Shown in pieces: positions 15,441 through 23,997 of a stretch of 43,457 nt of DNA (the stretch's first letter is position 1; every line of letters begins with the position of its first letter). Location: contig CANRGX010000019.1 of the NCBI GenBank assembly GCA_947630215.1, forward strand, positions 1 through 43,457. The letters run 5' to 3'. This stretch comes from an uncultured Eisenbergiella sp. Its GTDB lineage: Bacteria > Bacillota > Clostridia > Lachnospirales > Lachnospiraceae. The notes under the pieces were generated by a model that saw only the letters and a program-made list of their open reading frames with translations, was not told where the DNA came from and ran no database searches. Position numbers and translations under genes: made by a program.

Positions 15441-16400
15441 TCAGTCTTTTGCCGGATCCTTTGCGTAGGAGACGGCCCAGGCAAGAATATCCCGCAGCAC
15501 TTCCTCCCTGCCGGTTTCGTTGACCAGTTCGTGCCGCATACCGGGATAGAGCTTGATCTGCGTCCGATACATCCCCAGCCCCCGGAAATCCTCCGCGACC
15601 CTGTGTACCGCCGCGCCGTAATCGCCCACCGGATCCTCCTCTCCCGAAAGAAAGAGCACCGGCAGATCCTTCGGCATCTGTTCCAGGTATTTTCTGTCAT
15701 TCAACCGATCCAACAGTTCAAAAAGCGTCCAGAACCCATTGGCGGTAAAAACAAACCCGCACAGCGGATCGGCTGCATACTTTGCCACCTCCGCCTCGTC
15801 CGTAGACAGCCAGTCCACCGGGGTTTTGGGATTTTCTATCCTCTTGTTGTAGCTGCCAAAGGCCATGGCGTGGAGCAGACGGTTTTTCTTTTTGGAACCT
15901 CCCAGCAAAAGGAACAGCCGGGAAATGCCCTTCGCCAGCCGGACGACGGGCCGCGCCGGCATTCCAGTGCCCATGATCAGGGCCGCGTCGATCCCGGTGC
16001 CGTAGCGGCACAGGTAATTGCGCAGAATAAAAGAGCCCATGCTGTGCCCCAGAATCAGATACGGCACACCGGGGTACTGCTCCTGCACGATTTTCTTCAG
16101 CCGGTGCACGTCCCGCACCGCCACAGTGGCCGGATCGTGGGCGCAGAAATATCCGTAGGGGTGTCCTTCTTCCCCGTTCTTTTTGCGCACGCTCAGCCCG
16201 TGGCCGAGATGGTCTTCGCCCGTTACCAGAATGCCTTCCTGTACCAGTTCCTGCGCCAGCCGTTCGTACCGCTGCACATACTCCGCCATCCCATGTACGA
16301 TCTGCACGATACAGATCGGATCCCTGTCCGGGATCCATTTGACGGCGTGTATCTGTGTCACGCCGTCTCTGGAATCAAAATAAAATTCTTCTTTTTTCAT
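15441..16400 (-). CDS. Alpha/beta hydrolase, lysophospholipase-like
   Basis: A 319-residue cytoplasmic serine hydrolase of the monoacylglycerol lipase/lysophospholipase (PldB-like, Hydrolase_4) type. The nucleophile elbow is GHSMGS with S120. The other triad members are likely the Asp in SGEEDPVGD and the His in GMRHELVNE. The oxyanion segment is VHGMAEYVQRY, and DHLGHGLS follows. It has no signal peptide. I place the start at ATG 16400, where MKKEEFYF begins the domain; the frame runs 32 codons further but would overlap metG. The ribosome binding site is weak (GGCGG). It sits 17 bases after metG and is probably cotranscribed with it. The natural substrate is not evident. Confidence 0.85.
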   Translation of the reverse strand: MKKEEFYFDSRDGVTQIHAVKWIPDRDPICIVQIVHGMAEYVQRYERLAQELVQEGILVTGEDHLGHGLSVRKKNGEEGHPYGYFCAHDPATVAVRDVHRLKKIVQEQYPGVPYLILGHSMGSFILRNYLCRYGTGIDAALIMGTGMPARPVVRLAKGISRLFLLLGGSKKKNRLLHAMAFGSYNKRIENPKTPVDWLSTDEAEVAKYAADPLCGFVFTANGFWTLFELLDRLNDRKYLEQMPKDLPVLFLSGEEDPVGDYGAAVHRVAEDFRGLGMYRTQIKLYPGMRHELVNETGREEVLRDILAWAVSYAKDPAKD

Positions 16401-16417
16401 CCGGTGCCGCCTTTTTC

Positions 16418-18400
16418 TCAGCAGATTTCCGCGCCTGCCGGCATATCCTTCTCCGGTGTCACCAAGGCCAGATTCCCCTGCGCGTCCTCCGCGCACAAAA
16501 GCATCCCTTCGGAAAGCACGCCGGCCAGCTTCGCGGGCTTCAGATTCACTAAAACCATGACCTTTTTGCCCACCATTTCCTGTGCGCTGTAGTGCTGTTT
16601 AATTCCGGAAACAATCTGTTTTACCTGATTTCCTATCTTCACCTGGGAACAGAGGAGTTTCCTGGACTTGGGCACCTCCTCGCAGCTTATGATCTCTCCC
16701 ACCTGAAACTGCAGCCTGTCAAAATCCTCATAGCTGATTTCCGGCTTGGCCTCCATATCCGGGACTTCTTCCGCCTGCCCGCTTGTTTCCTCCGGTTCTG
16801 CGGTCTGTCCGACAGCCGCCCGGCGGGCCGCAAACATGGCCTCCACCTTTTGTGTGACCTCGTTTCTGTCCAGTCTGGCAAACAGAATTTCCGGCTTTTG
16901 CGTCACCCGGCCCCCGGAGGGATACAGGCCAAACTTTGTGCACTCCTCAAAGCTGCGCAGTTCTGTCTGCATCTGCGCCGCAATGGAAGCTGCGGTACCG
17001 GGCATAAAGGGCTCCAGCAGGGACGCGCCAATCACGATGCTCTCCACCAGATTGTAAAGCACGGTGGAAAGACGGTCCGCCTTCTGCGGATCCTTGGCCA
17101 AAAGCCAGGGCTCCGTCTCGTCGATATATTTGTTGCAGCGCTTAAACAGCGCAAAAATTTCTGAAATCGCGTCCGCCACCCGGAGCGTCTCCATCTTCTG
17201 CGCGATTCGATCATAGGCGCCGGTCACCAGTTCTTTTAAGTCGGCGTCCACCGCCTCTGTGACGCCCTTATCCGCCACGACGCCGCCGAAATACTTATTG
17301 CTCATGGAAACGGTGCGGTTCACCAGATTGCCCAGCGTATTGGCCAGATCGGCATTGAGCCGTTCCACCATCAGATCCCAGCTGATCACACCGTCATTCT
17401 CAAAGGGCATTTCATGCAGCACAAAATAGCGCACCGCATCCACGCCGAAGAAATCTACCAAATCGTCCGCATAGATCACGTCGCCCTTGGACTTGCTCAT
17501 CTTGCCGTCGCCCTGCAGCAGCCAGGGATGCCCGAATACCTGCTTCGGCAGTGGTTCGCCCAGCGCCATCAGGAAAATGGGCCAGTAAATCGTATGGAAC
17601 CGGATGATGTCCTTCCCGATCAGATGCAGATCCGCCGGCCAGAGCTTCCGATACTGCTCGCTGCCACAGCCGTCCGCGTCATAGCCGATGCCCGTGATGT
17701 AATTGGTCAGCGCGTCCAGCCAGACATAAACCACGTGCTTGTCGTCAAAATCCACCGGAATGCCCCACTGAAAGGAGGTCCTGGAAACACACAGATCCTG
17801 CAGGCCGGGCAGCAGGAAATTGTTCATCATCTCATTCCTGCGAGAAACGGGCTGAATAAATTCCGGATGGCTGTTGATATGATCGATCAGACGCTGTGCG
17901 TATTTGCTCATCCGGAAAAAATAGGCTTCCTCCTTGGCAGGCTTTACCTCGCGGCCGCAGTCGGGGCATTTGCCGTCCTTGAGCTGGGACTGCGTCCAGA
18001 AGGATTCACAGGGAGTACAGTAGAGCCCTTCATATGCCCCCTTATAAATATCCCCCTGTTCATACAGCTTTCTGAAAATCTTCTGTACCTGTCTCTCATG
18101 ATCCGGATCCGTGGTGCGGATAAATTTGTCGTAGGAGGTGCCCATCAGATCCCAGATCCGCCGGATCTGGGCCGACACCTGATCCACGTACTCTCTGGGC
18201 GACACACCGGCCTCCGCCGCTTTCAGTTCAATCTTCTGGCCGTGCTCGTCCGTGCCGGTCTGGAAAAATACCTCGTAACCGTCTTTTCTTTTAAAGCGGG
18301 CGATGCTGTCCGCCAGCACCGCCTCATAAGTGTTCCCGATATGCGGCTTACCCGACGCATAGGCAATCGCCGTGGTAATATAATACTTTCCTTTGCTCAT
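16418..18400 (-). CDS. metG: Methionyl-tRNA synthetase
   Basis: Class I aminoacyl-tRNA synthetase that charges tRNA-Met, essential for protein synthesis. The HIGH-type signature is HIGN (20-23) and KMSKS is at 300-304. A four-cysteine zinc knuckle, CTPC with CPDC, lies in the connective peptide. The anticodon-binding helical domain follows. Residues about 555-660 form the C-terminal tRNA-binding (EMAP/Trbp111-like) domain, which makes the protein a dimer. At 660 residues it matches the Bacillus/Clostridium form. It starts only three bases after the stop of the diguanylate cyclase gene, and AAGGA abuts the ATG, so translation may be coupled. No T-box leader is visible. Confidence 0.97.
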   Translation of the reverse strand: MSKGKYYITTAIAYASGKPHIGNTYEAVLADSIARFKRKDGYEVFFQTGTDEHGQKIELKAAEAGVSPREYVDQVSAQIRRIWDLMGTSYDKFIRTTDPDHERQVQKIFRKLYEQGDIYKGAYEGLYCTPCESFWTQSQLKDGKCPDCGREVKPAKEEAYFFRMSKYAQRLIDHINSHPEFIQPVSRRNEMMNNFLLPGLQDLCVSRTSFQWGIPVDFDDKHVVYVWLDALTNYITGIGYDADGCGSEQYRKLWPADLHLIGKDIIRFHTIYWPIFLMALGEPLPKQVFGHPWLLQGDGKMSKSKGDVIYADDLVDFFGVDAVRYFVLHEMPFENDGVISWDLMVERLNADLANTLGNLVNRTVSMSNKYFGGVVADKGVTEAVDADLKELVTGAYDRIAQKMETLRVADAISEIFALFKRCNKYIDETEPWLLAKDPQKADRLSTVLYNLVESIVIGASLLEPFMPGTAASIAAQMQTELRSFEECTKFGLYPSGGRVTQKPEILFARLDRNEVTQKVEAMFAARRAAVGQTAEPEETSGQAEEVPDMEAKPEISYEDFDRLQFQVGEIISCEEVPKSRKLLCSQVKIGNQVKQIVSGIKQHYSAQEMVGKKVMVLVNLKPAKLAGVLSEGMLLCAEDAQGNLALVTPEKDMPAGAEIC

Positions 18401-18403
18401 TCC

Positions 18404-20287
18404 TTATTTCCTTTCCGTTTCGCCTTCTTCCAGATAGAAGCGATATGCGTTTTTCCCGGATTCCTTCACCTGGTACAGGGCCCGGTCGGCCTTGCGGTAC
18501 AGCTTGAGGAAATTCTCCCCATCCTCCGGCGACATGGCGATCCCGATGGACGCCGTGACGTTGACAGACTCTCCGCTGCCCTCGTAGGTGCGCGTCAGCT
18601 TCTTCAAAAGCGAAGCGGCGTTGCGCTCCATTGTCTCCCTCGTAATATTTTTCACAAATGCCACAAATTCATCCCCGCCCAGACGGCAGAGGACATCCTC
18701 CGCGCGGAAGTGGTGCGTCAAGGTTTCCGCCACATCCTGCAGCGCCAGATCGCCGGTCTGATGCCCCAGCGTATCGTTAATTTCTTTAAAGAAATCCAGA
18801 TCCATGATCAGGAAGGCGTTCTGCGTATCGTGCCCCCTCTGATCCTGCAGATAATTCTCAATCAGATCCGAAGCCTTCTGCCGGTTGTAGAGCCCGGTCA
18901 GGGCATCCCGTTCCGCCCGCACCTGCAGGCTCCGCTGTTCCGTAACATCCACCAGGACGCCCATGCACTCCTTCACCTTCCCGTCGGAATCCTTTACCTT
19001 CCGGATGTGCATCTTGTAGCTCCTGAGCCGGTTATACAGCCAGAGCGTGAAATCCATGACCGTATCCTCGTCGCTGGAATGCAGGTTTTTGAAAATCCTG
19101 TCCAGCTGATCCGTCGTATCCCCTTCGGCAGGCAGATAGGTGCACATATTTTCGGAAGCGTTTTCCACCATGGAAGGGAGCTTGATCAGACGGTTCCAGG
19201 GATTGAGAATCCGGAGCCGATCCGTGGCCGGCGTATAGATCATGATAAGGTCCTTGCTGCTTTCCACCGCCGCCCGCAGCAGTTCGTCGTTCACCTTCAC
19301 CTGCTCGTACATTTCGGTCACCTGCTCCCGTTCCTTCTGCAGATGACTGAGCACCGCAAAGCCCAGAATCCCCACCGCAATCATGATCTCAAGGATCAGG
19401 AAATAGACATCCTTGCCCAGCAGGAAATTCACGCTGTTTTTAATATCGTCACGGTTCATCACCGTCACCACATACCAGTCCGCCATATCCAGAGGACTGA
19501 ACCAGGCGATATACTGCTCGTTCTTTTTGGAGACCTCTACCTGAAATTCCTGACTTTTCCCCATCCGGTCCTGCACGTCCCAATAGGGGACATCCGTCTT
19601 GAGACCGCGCAGCCCGTCAAAAAGGTTCCCTTCCTGCAGAACGGGATTCTCCACCGAATCGTCGCGCAGGATATATTCGCCGTTTTGATCCACCACCCGG
19701 AAATAACGGGAAGTAGAGCCTTCCACAATATTGGCGTAGACCCAGAAGGAATCCGTCTCCACCACGCCGTAGAGCGCGCCGCAGATGCTCCCCGCCTCAT
19801 TCCACAAAGGAATGGTCACCAGGAAAACCGGCTGTTCGCCTTCAATGGGCTCCCGGTTCTCAGAAATATTGCTCACTCCCTGCATCGCCTTTTGAAAATA
19901 ATCGGTCTCCGCAGCCTGCAGGGTGCCGCCGTTTGTCACCAGGCTGTTGCCTTCCGTGTCAATCAGACCCATCCGCACAAAATCGGTGTCCTCCTTTGCG
20001 GTCAGACTGCGCAGATGATCCAGGTTCGCATCGGACAGCACATCCTTCGTATCCATAAACTCCGACGCCGCCGACAGTACACTCAGATATTCGCTCAGCT
20101 TCCGTTCCACAAGGGCGCTGCCCTGGGAAGAAAAATCTTTCAGCGATTCCACCTGAAGGAGATACTCTTTGTTCTGTATTTTAAAATAATAACCGACCGA
20201 CGCCGCTATGATAATCGCCAGCGCACCCGCCAACACCATTCCGAAATGCAGGTACGTCTTACGCGAAAACATCTTCATCCATCGCAT
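18404..20287 (-). CDS. Membrane diguanylate cyclase: Cache sensor, PAS-like, GGDEF
   Basis: A 627-residue membrane enzyme that should make cyclic di-GMP from two GTP. A membrane segment lies near residues 15-33. The extracellular double-Cache-like sensor spans roughly 35-300, with a second membrane segment near 303-325. A PAS-like domain follows (about 345-450, ending CMGVLVDVTEQ). The GGDEF domain runs from about 455 to 618. Its active site is intact (GGDEF, 537-541), and an RxxD inhibitory site (R528-A-E-D531) lies five residues before it. No EAL domain is present. The start has GGGAGGG at a good distance. It lies directly ahead of metG, which is an odd pairing. The ligand of the sensor is unknown. 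Confidence 0.9.
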   Translation of the reverse strand: MRWMKMFSRKTYLHFGMVLAGALAIIIAASVGYYFKIQNKEYLLQVESLKDFSSQGSALVERKLSEYLSVLSAASEFMDTKDVLSDANLDHLRSLTAKEDTDFVRMGLIDTEGNSLVTNGGTLQAAETDYFQKAMQGVSNISENREPIEGEQPVFLVTIPLWNEAGSICGALYGVVETDSFWVYANIVEGSTSRYFRVVDQNGEYILRDDSVENPVLQEGNLFDGLRGLKTDVPYWDVQDRMGKSQEFQVEVSKKNEQYIAWFSPLDMADWYVVTVMNRDDIKNSVNFLLGKDVYFLILEIMIAVGILGFAVLSHLQKEREQVTEMYEQVKVNDELLRAAVESSKDLIMIYTPATDRLRILNPWNRLIKLPSMVENASENMCTYLPAEGDTTDQLDRIFKNLHSSDEDTVMDFTLWLYNRLRSYKMHIRKVKDSDGKVKECMGVLVDVTEQRSLQVRAERDALTGLYNRQKASDLIENYLQDQRGHDTQNAFLIMDLDFFKEINDTLGHQTGDLALQDVAETLTHHFRAEDVLCRLGGDEFVAFVKNITRETMERNAASLLKKLTRTYEGSGESVNVTASIGIAMSPEDGENFLKLYRKADRALYQVKESGKNAYRFYLEEGETERK

Positions 20288-20345
20288 TGCAATACCCTCC
20301 CACTATTTGTTCAGTATAACACATTCTTGCGAAGATGAAAATATC

Positions 20346-20391
20346 TTATATAACTTTTTTTCAAACTTTTATATAACTTTTTTTCAAACTT
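20346..20391. repeat. Two tandem copies of a 23-base A/T unit
   Basis: Two identical 23-base units, 20346-20368 and 20369-20391, stand head to tail between the TPR gene and the diguanylate cyclase gene. Each unit carries ATATAACTTT and TTTCAAACTT. On the minus strand each holds a TTGAAA and a TATATAA element, so the duplication may have doubled promoter parts for the cyclase gene. Confidence 0.7.
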
Positions 20392-20449
20392 TATTTTATC
20401 ATGGCGTTATATTTTCGGTAAAATAGCCGAACTATCCGACAACTTCCGT

Positions 20450-23400
20450 TCAATTTTTCTCTAAAGCGGCAGGATCCAGGCGCCGCAGTTCCCGCTGCGC
20501 GTCGGTATTTCCATACAAAGAGACCTCCTGCGCACGCAAAAAAGCCTCCCTGGCCTGCTGCCGATCCCCTTCCCGTAAGAACAAATACCCCTTGCACTCC
20601 CACAGCTCCGTGCAGTCTTTCCTTTCGCAGTCCCAGCACCAGGGCGCGTTTTCCATCTGCTGCAGATAGTCCCGGGCGCCGTCGTAGTCCCCCGTAAAAA
20701 AGTGCAGCCAGAAAAAATCGTAAAGATTCCGGCGCGGACAGTTCCCGGCGGCGTGCAGCTGCCGGACGGTGCGGCCCAGCGCCGCGCATTCCTCATATTT
20801 TTCCTCCATATTTTCCCACCACTGTTTTGCATAAGCGGCAGCCTGCTCCTGATCACCCCGTCTCCACGAGCACCGGATCAGATGGTCCAGCTTTTGCCGG
20901 GCAAACTCGGCGTCGCCCTCCTTTACGGCATATTCCAGCGCTTTTTGCAGGCAGCAGAATCCCTTCTCATCGTCCATCAGAAAATTGGTGTAGACAAAGG
21001 CAATCTCTCCCCAGGCCCGCCCCCGGCATTCTAAATCCGCCAGAGCGTCCGCCCCGGGCCCTTCCATCAGCGCCTCGGCCCGGACGGTCTGCGCCGCCAG
21101 TTCCTCTAAAGTCGCACACTCCTCGTAACTGTCCAGAATATCCTCGATCCGCCCTCCCTCCTCCTTCCAGGAAGCACAGGCATGGGCCGAAAGATCCGCG
21201 CTGCCGTAGCTTTCCTCCACTGCTGCCAGCGCTTTTCCCAGATCGCCCAGCCGCAGATAAAATTTCCGGATATGATCCAGATTGCTCCGGCGCTGCTCTT
21301 TGGTTTTTAACAGCGGCTGGCGCTCCATAAACCACCGCAGCCCGCCTTCATAATCTTTCTTTTGGAAGAAGAAGCGCCGGATCCGGTCGTATCCGTACCC
21401 GTAATCCTCCCCCTCCCGAAGGGCCTGGGCAATGCCCTTTTCATAGCTTTTAAACGCTTCCTCCGGCCTGTCCAGCAGATCCAGGATCAACCCTCTGTCC
21501 CCCCACACATAGTCGGGATGGTATTCCTCCAGCGCCCCATCGATCTGCTCCAGCGCCTCCTCATAGCGCATGGCGCGGCAGGAAAGCAGCGAACGCTGCC
21601 ACAGGTTCATACCGGTAAGCCCGAACTTCTCCTCCTGGAGATTCAGCCATTCTTCCGCTTCCCGGTAATATTCCGGCTGTCCCGTCCTCCTGAACTTGTT
21701 CCGGTAAAGCCAGCTTATGCGCCAGGGGAAATCCGCTTCGTCCGGATCCTCCCGGGCCGCCTTTTTATAATATGCAATGGCGTCGTCCCAGTGCGCAAAC
21801 GCTTCCTCACAGCGGGCGATATAGTAGAAAAGCCAGGAAAAGGTCATGCCCTGCGCCTCGGCCGCTTTCAGATGTTCATAGGCCGTTTTGCGGTCATTCC
21901 GGTCTTCCACATAATAGCGGCCCAGATAATATCGGGCAAGGGCGCTGTCCTTTAACTGCACCGAACGGGTGAACCATTCGCATATGCTGTCCTCAGAAAC
22001 GGTCTTTTCCTCCGTTTCGCTGTGCAGCAGGGCCCGGCGCAGATACAATTCCGCTTTGAGATCGTCCGGCGCCTCTTTTTCTTCAAATTCCGCCATGGCC
22101 TTTTCCAGGAAAGCATCGGCTTCTTTTACCGCTGCCTCATCCCGGGCGGTCTTCTGCAGAAGCTCCGCCCTTCTGGCCGTCAGTAAAAAAGAGGAAACGC
22201 CTGCCTCCTGCGCCTGATCCAGAATGTCCTGCGCGTCTCCATACTGCCGGTAGTGCAAAAACACCTTGACGGCGCGTTCATAGATCTCGGCGTGGCCCGC
22301 GTAAATTTTTCTGGCCTCGAAATAGCTGTCCACCACCTCCTGCGCCCGTCCCAGCTTTTCATAGGCCTCCTGCCCATAGAAATACGCCCAGTAATCCGAA
22401 GGATCCATCTCCCGGAGCCGTCCGCAGAGCTGTGCCATGTCCTCATAGCGTTCCAGTGTCCTATAAAACAGCATTTCGGACATGAGAACCTCCCTTTTCT
22501 CCGGCGCGCGCCGGACCGCCTCCTCCAACGCGTCCAGCGCCCTTTGGGCCATCTCCTGTGCTTTTTGGGAATCCGTCTCCTCCTGCTCCCGGTTCAGCAG
22601 AATATATCCCCTGCCCTCCAGATAGAAACTCTGGGCAATCGCATTCTCCCTTTCTTTTCCTGCTTCTTCCTCCCGCAGAATTCCCGCGCGCCACCGGCGC
22701 GCTTCCTCCACGGCCTGCCTGCCCCGGCCCGCGTTGGCCGCCAGTACCGCCTTCGCCCGGCAGCATTCCTTTTCCTCCCCGTCCAAAAGCCCGTTTTCTT
22801 CAAAAAATACCCAGCCTTCCTCGTCCCGCTTGGTCTGATTGAAGCACCAGGCCAGCAGGATCACCTCTTCCCGGGAAAGGGCCGGCGCGTCCTCCTTCGT
22901 ATAGATATCGATCAGCTTTGTATCGATGCGCACCAGCAGTTCGTGGGCTTCTTCCGTATCATACAGTTTCACCGCCTGCAGGGCATACCGTCTCGCCTCC
23001 CAGAACGCCCCATTGCGCTCCCGGATCCTGGCCAGTCCCAGAGAGGCCCAATACCGCTCTGAGGAAGACAGATCTTTGCGTTCCAAAAGCGGCTCCCAGA
23101 TCTGCGCGGCCTCCTCCTCCCTACCGCAGTCCAGCAAAATCCGTGCCCCTTCCACGCGGATCCGGTTATCTGCCCTGTCGCTTTCCCAAAGGCAGGAAAT
23201 CCGCTCCAGCGCCTCCTCTTTTCGGCCGCACAGCAGACTGCACCTGGCTTTTTCCAGATCGTACCAGGGATGCCCGATCCCGAAGGTGTCCAGGAAAGCG
23301 ACCTTTTGTTCCAGCGCCCGCTGCCAGTCCTCCTGCGGCTGGCCGTCCTCCCTTCTCATCAGGGAGACCAGTTCATCGTACTGCTGTAAAAACCCGTCGT

Positions 23401-23950
23401 AATCCGCTTCTTTGTCTCCGGTCAGGCTGCGGTAGGGAAACTCCCCGTCCTCTCCTTCCGCGGAGCATTTATAGAGCATATGATCCACGAAATTTTCCGG
23501 CAGATGTTCCTTAAACTCCCCGGGATTTTCACATATGCCAAAGGATTTGTCCAGCGTTCTCCAGACGATGGCAGGCAGCCGCCAGGAATCGCTCAGAAAG
23601 GAAAACAGCTCCCACTTTGCCTGCTCGCCCAGATCCAGATCATCCAGAATCTCCGCCCTGGCCAGCGCTTCCCACTCTTTCGGATCCAGCCGGCGCGGCA
23701 GACTGCGGTAAATTTCCTCCGCCCGTCCAAGAAACAGGGAAATCGGATCGTCCTTGGGGGCAGCGTCTGCGTCCTCCCGCTGCCGGGCATAGGAAAGCGC
23801 CGCTTCATAGGCCTCCCGCAGCCGCCGGAAGCCCTCCGGATTGTCCTCCGGGTTCACTCCCACAAGCCTGCCAAGGTAGGCGTTCCGAATCCGCTCCTCC
23901 TCCCGGGTCTCCGGGATCCCCAGCACTGCAAATATCTGTTTTGTCTCCAT
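20450..23950 (-). CDS. Giant TPR protein with an HPD-less J-like domain
   Basis: A 1166-residue protein without signal peptide or membrane segment. The N-terminal 55 residues look like a DnaJ J-domain: IFAVLGIPETREEERIRNAY as helices I-II and GFRRLREAYEAAL as helix III. The HPD tripeptide needed to stimulate DnaK is replaced by NPED. The rest (about 230-1150) is a long superhelix of tetratricopeptide-like repeats, such as ALARYYLGRYYVEDRNDRKT and AIAYYKKAAREDPDEADF, so it is most likely a protein-binding scaffold. An AGGAGGG site precedes the ATG. The gene is apparently alone, with 47 bases to the upstream helicase gene. Related proteins occur in Lachnospiraceae, but no function is known to me. 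Confidence 0.8.
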   Translation of the reverse strand: METKQIFAVLGIPETREEERIRNAYLGRLVGVNPEDNPEGFRRLREAYEAALSYARQREDADAAPKDDPISLFLGRAEEIYRSLPRRLDPKEWEALARAEILDDLDLGEQAKWELFSFLSDSWRLPAIVWRTLDKSFGICENPGEFKEHLPENFVDHMLYKCSAEGEDGEFPYRSLTGDKEADYDGFLQQYDELVSLMRREDGQPQEDWQRALEQKVAFLDTFGIGHPWYDLEKARCSLLCGRKEEALERISCLWESDRADNRIRVEGARILLDCGREEEAAQIWEPLLERKDLSSSERYWASLGLARIRERNGAFWEARRYALQAVKLYDTEEAHELLVRIDTKLIDIYTKEDAPALSREEVILLAWCFNQTKRDEEGWVFFEENGLLDGEEKECCRAKAVLAANAGRGRQAVEEARRWRAGILREEEAGKERENAIAQSFYLEGRGYILLNREQEETDSQKAQEMAQRALDALEEAVRRAPEKREVLMSEMLFYRTLERYEDMAQLCGRLREMDPSDYWAYFYGQEAYEKLGRAQEVVDSYFEARKIYAGHAEIYERAVKVFLHYRQYGDAQDILDQAQEAGVSSFLLTARRAELLQKTARDEAAVKEADAFLEKAMAEFEEKEAPDDLKAELYLRRALLHSETEEKTVSEDSICEWFTRSVQLKDSALARYYLGRYYVEDRNDRKTAYEHLKAAEAQGMTFSWLFYYIARCEEAFAHWDDAIAYYKKAAREDPDEADFPWRISWLYRNKFRRTGQPEYYREAEEWLNLQEEKFGLTGMNLWQRSLLSCRAMRYEEALEQIDGALEEYHPDYVWGDRGLILDLLDRPEEAFKSYEKGIAQALREGEDYGYGYDRIRRFFFQKKDYEGGLRWFMERQPLLKTKEQRRSNLDHIRKFYLRLGDLGKALAAVEESYGSADLSAHACASWKEEGGRIEDILDSYEECATLEELAAQTVRAEALMEGPGADALADLECRGRAWGEIAFVYTNFLMDDEKGFCCLQKALEYAVKEGDAEFARQKLDHLIRCSWRRGDQEQAAAYAKQWWENMEEKYEECAALGRTVRQLHAAGNCPRRNLYDFFWLHFFTGDYDGARDYLQQMENAPWCWDCERKDCTELWECKGYLFLREGDRQQAREAFLRAQEVSLYGNTDAQRELRRLDPAALEKN

Positions 23951-23997
23951 CCTTCCCTCCTGGTTTTATCATAGCGGAATTGTCTGTAAACCGCAAT

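Noticed and set aside
17414-20338. A 974-codon open frame on the plus strand
   Set aside because: It lies antisense to metG and the diguanylate cyclase gene, both with clear motifs. Its translation is rich in His, Arg and Gln with no domain. Long shadow frames are expected in GC-rich coding DNA.
20288-20449. T-box or other leader riboswitch ahead of the metG transcript
   Set aside because: No T-box consensus or specifier structure was visible. The spacer is short and consists mainly of the 23-base duplication.
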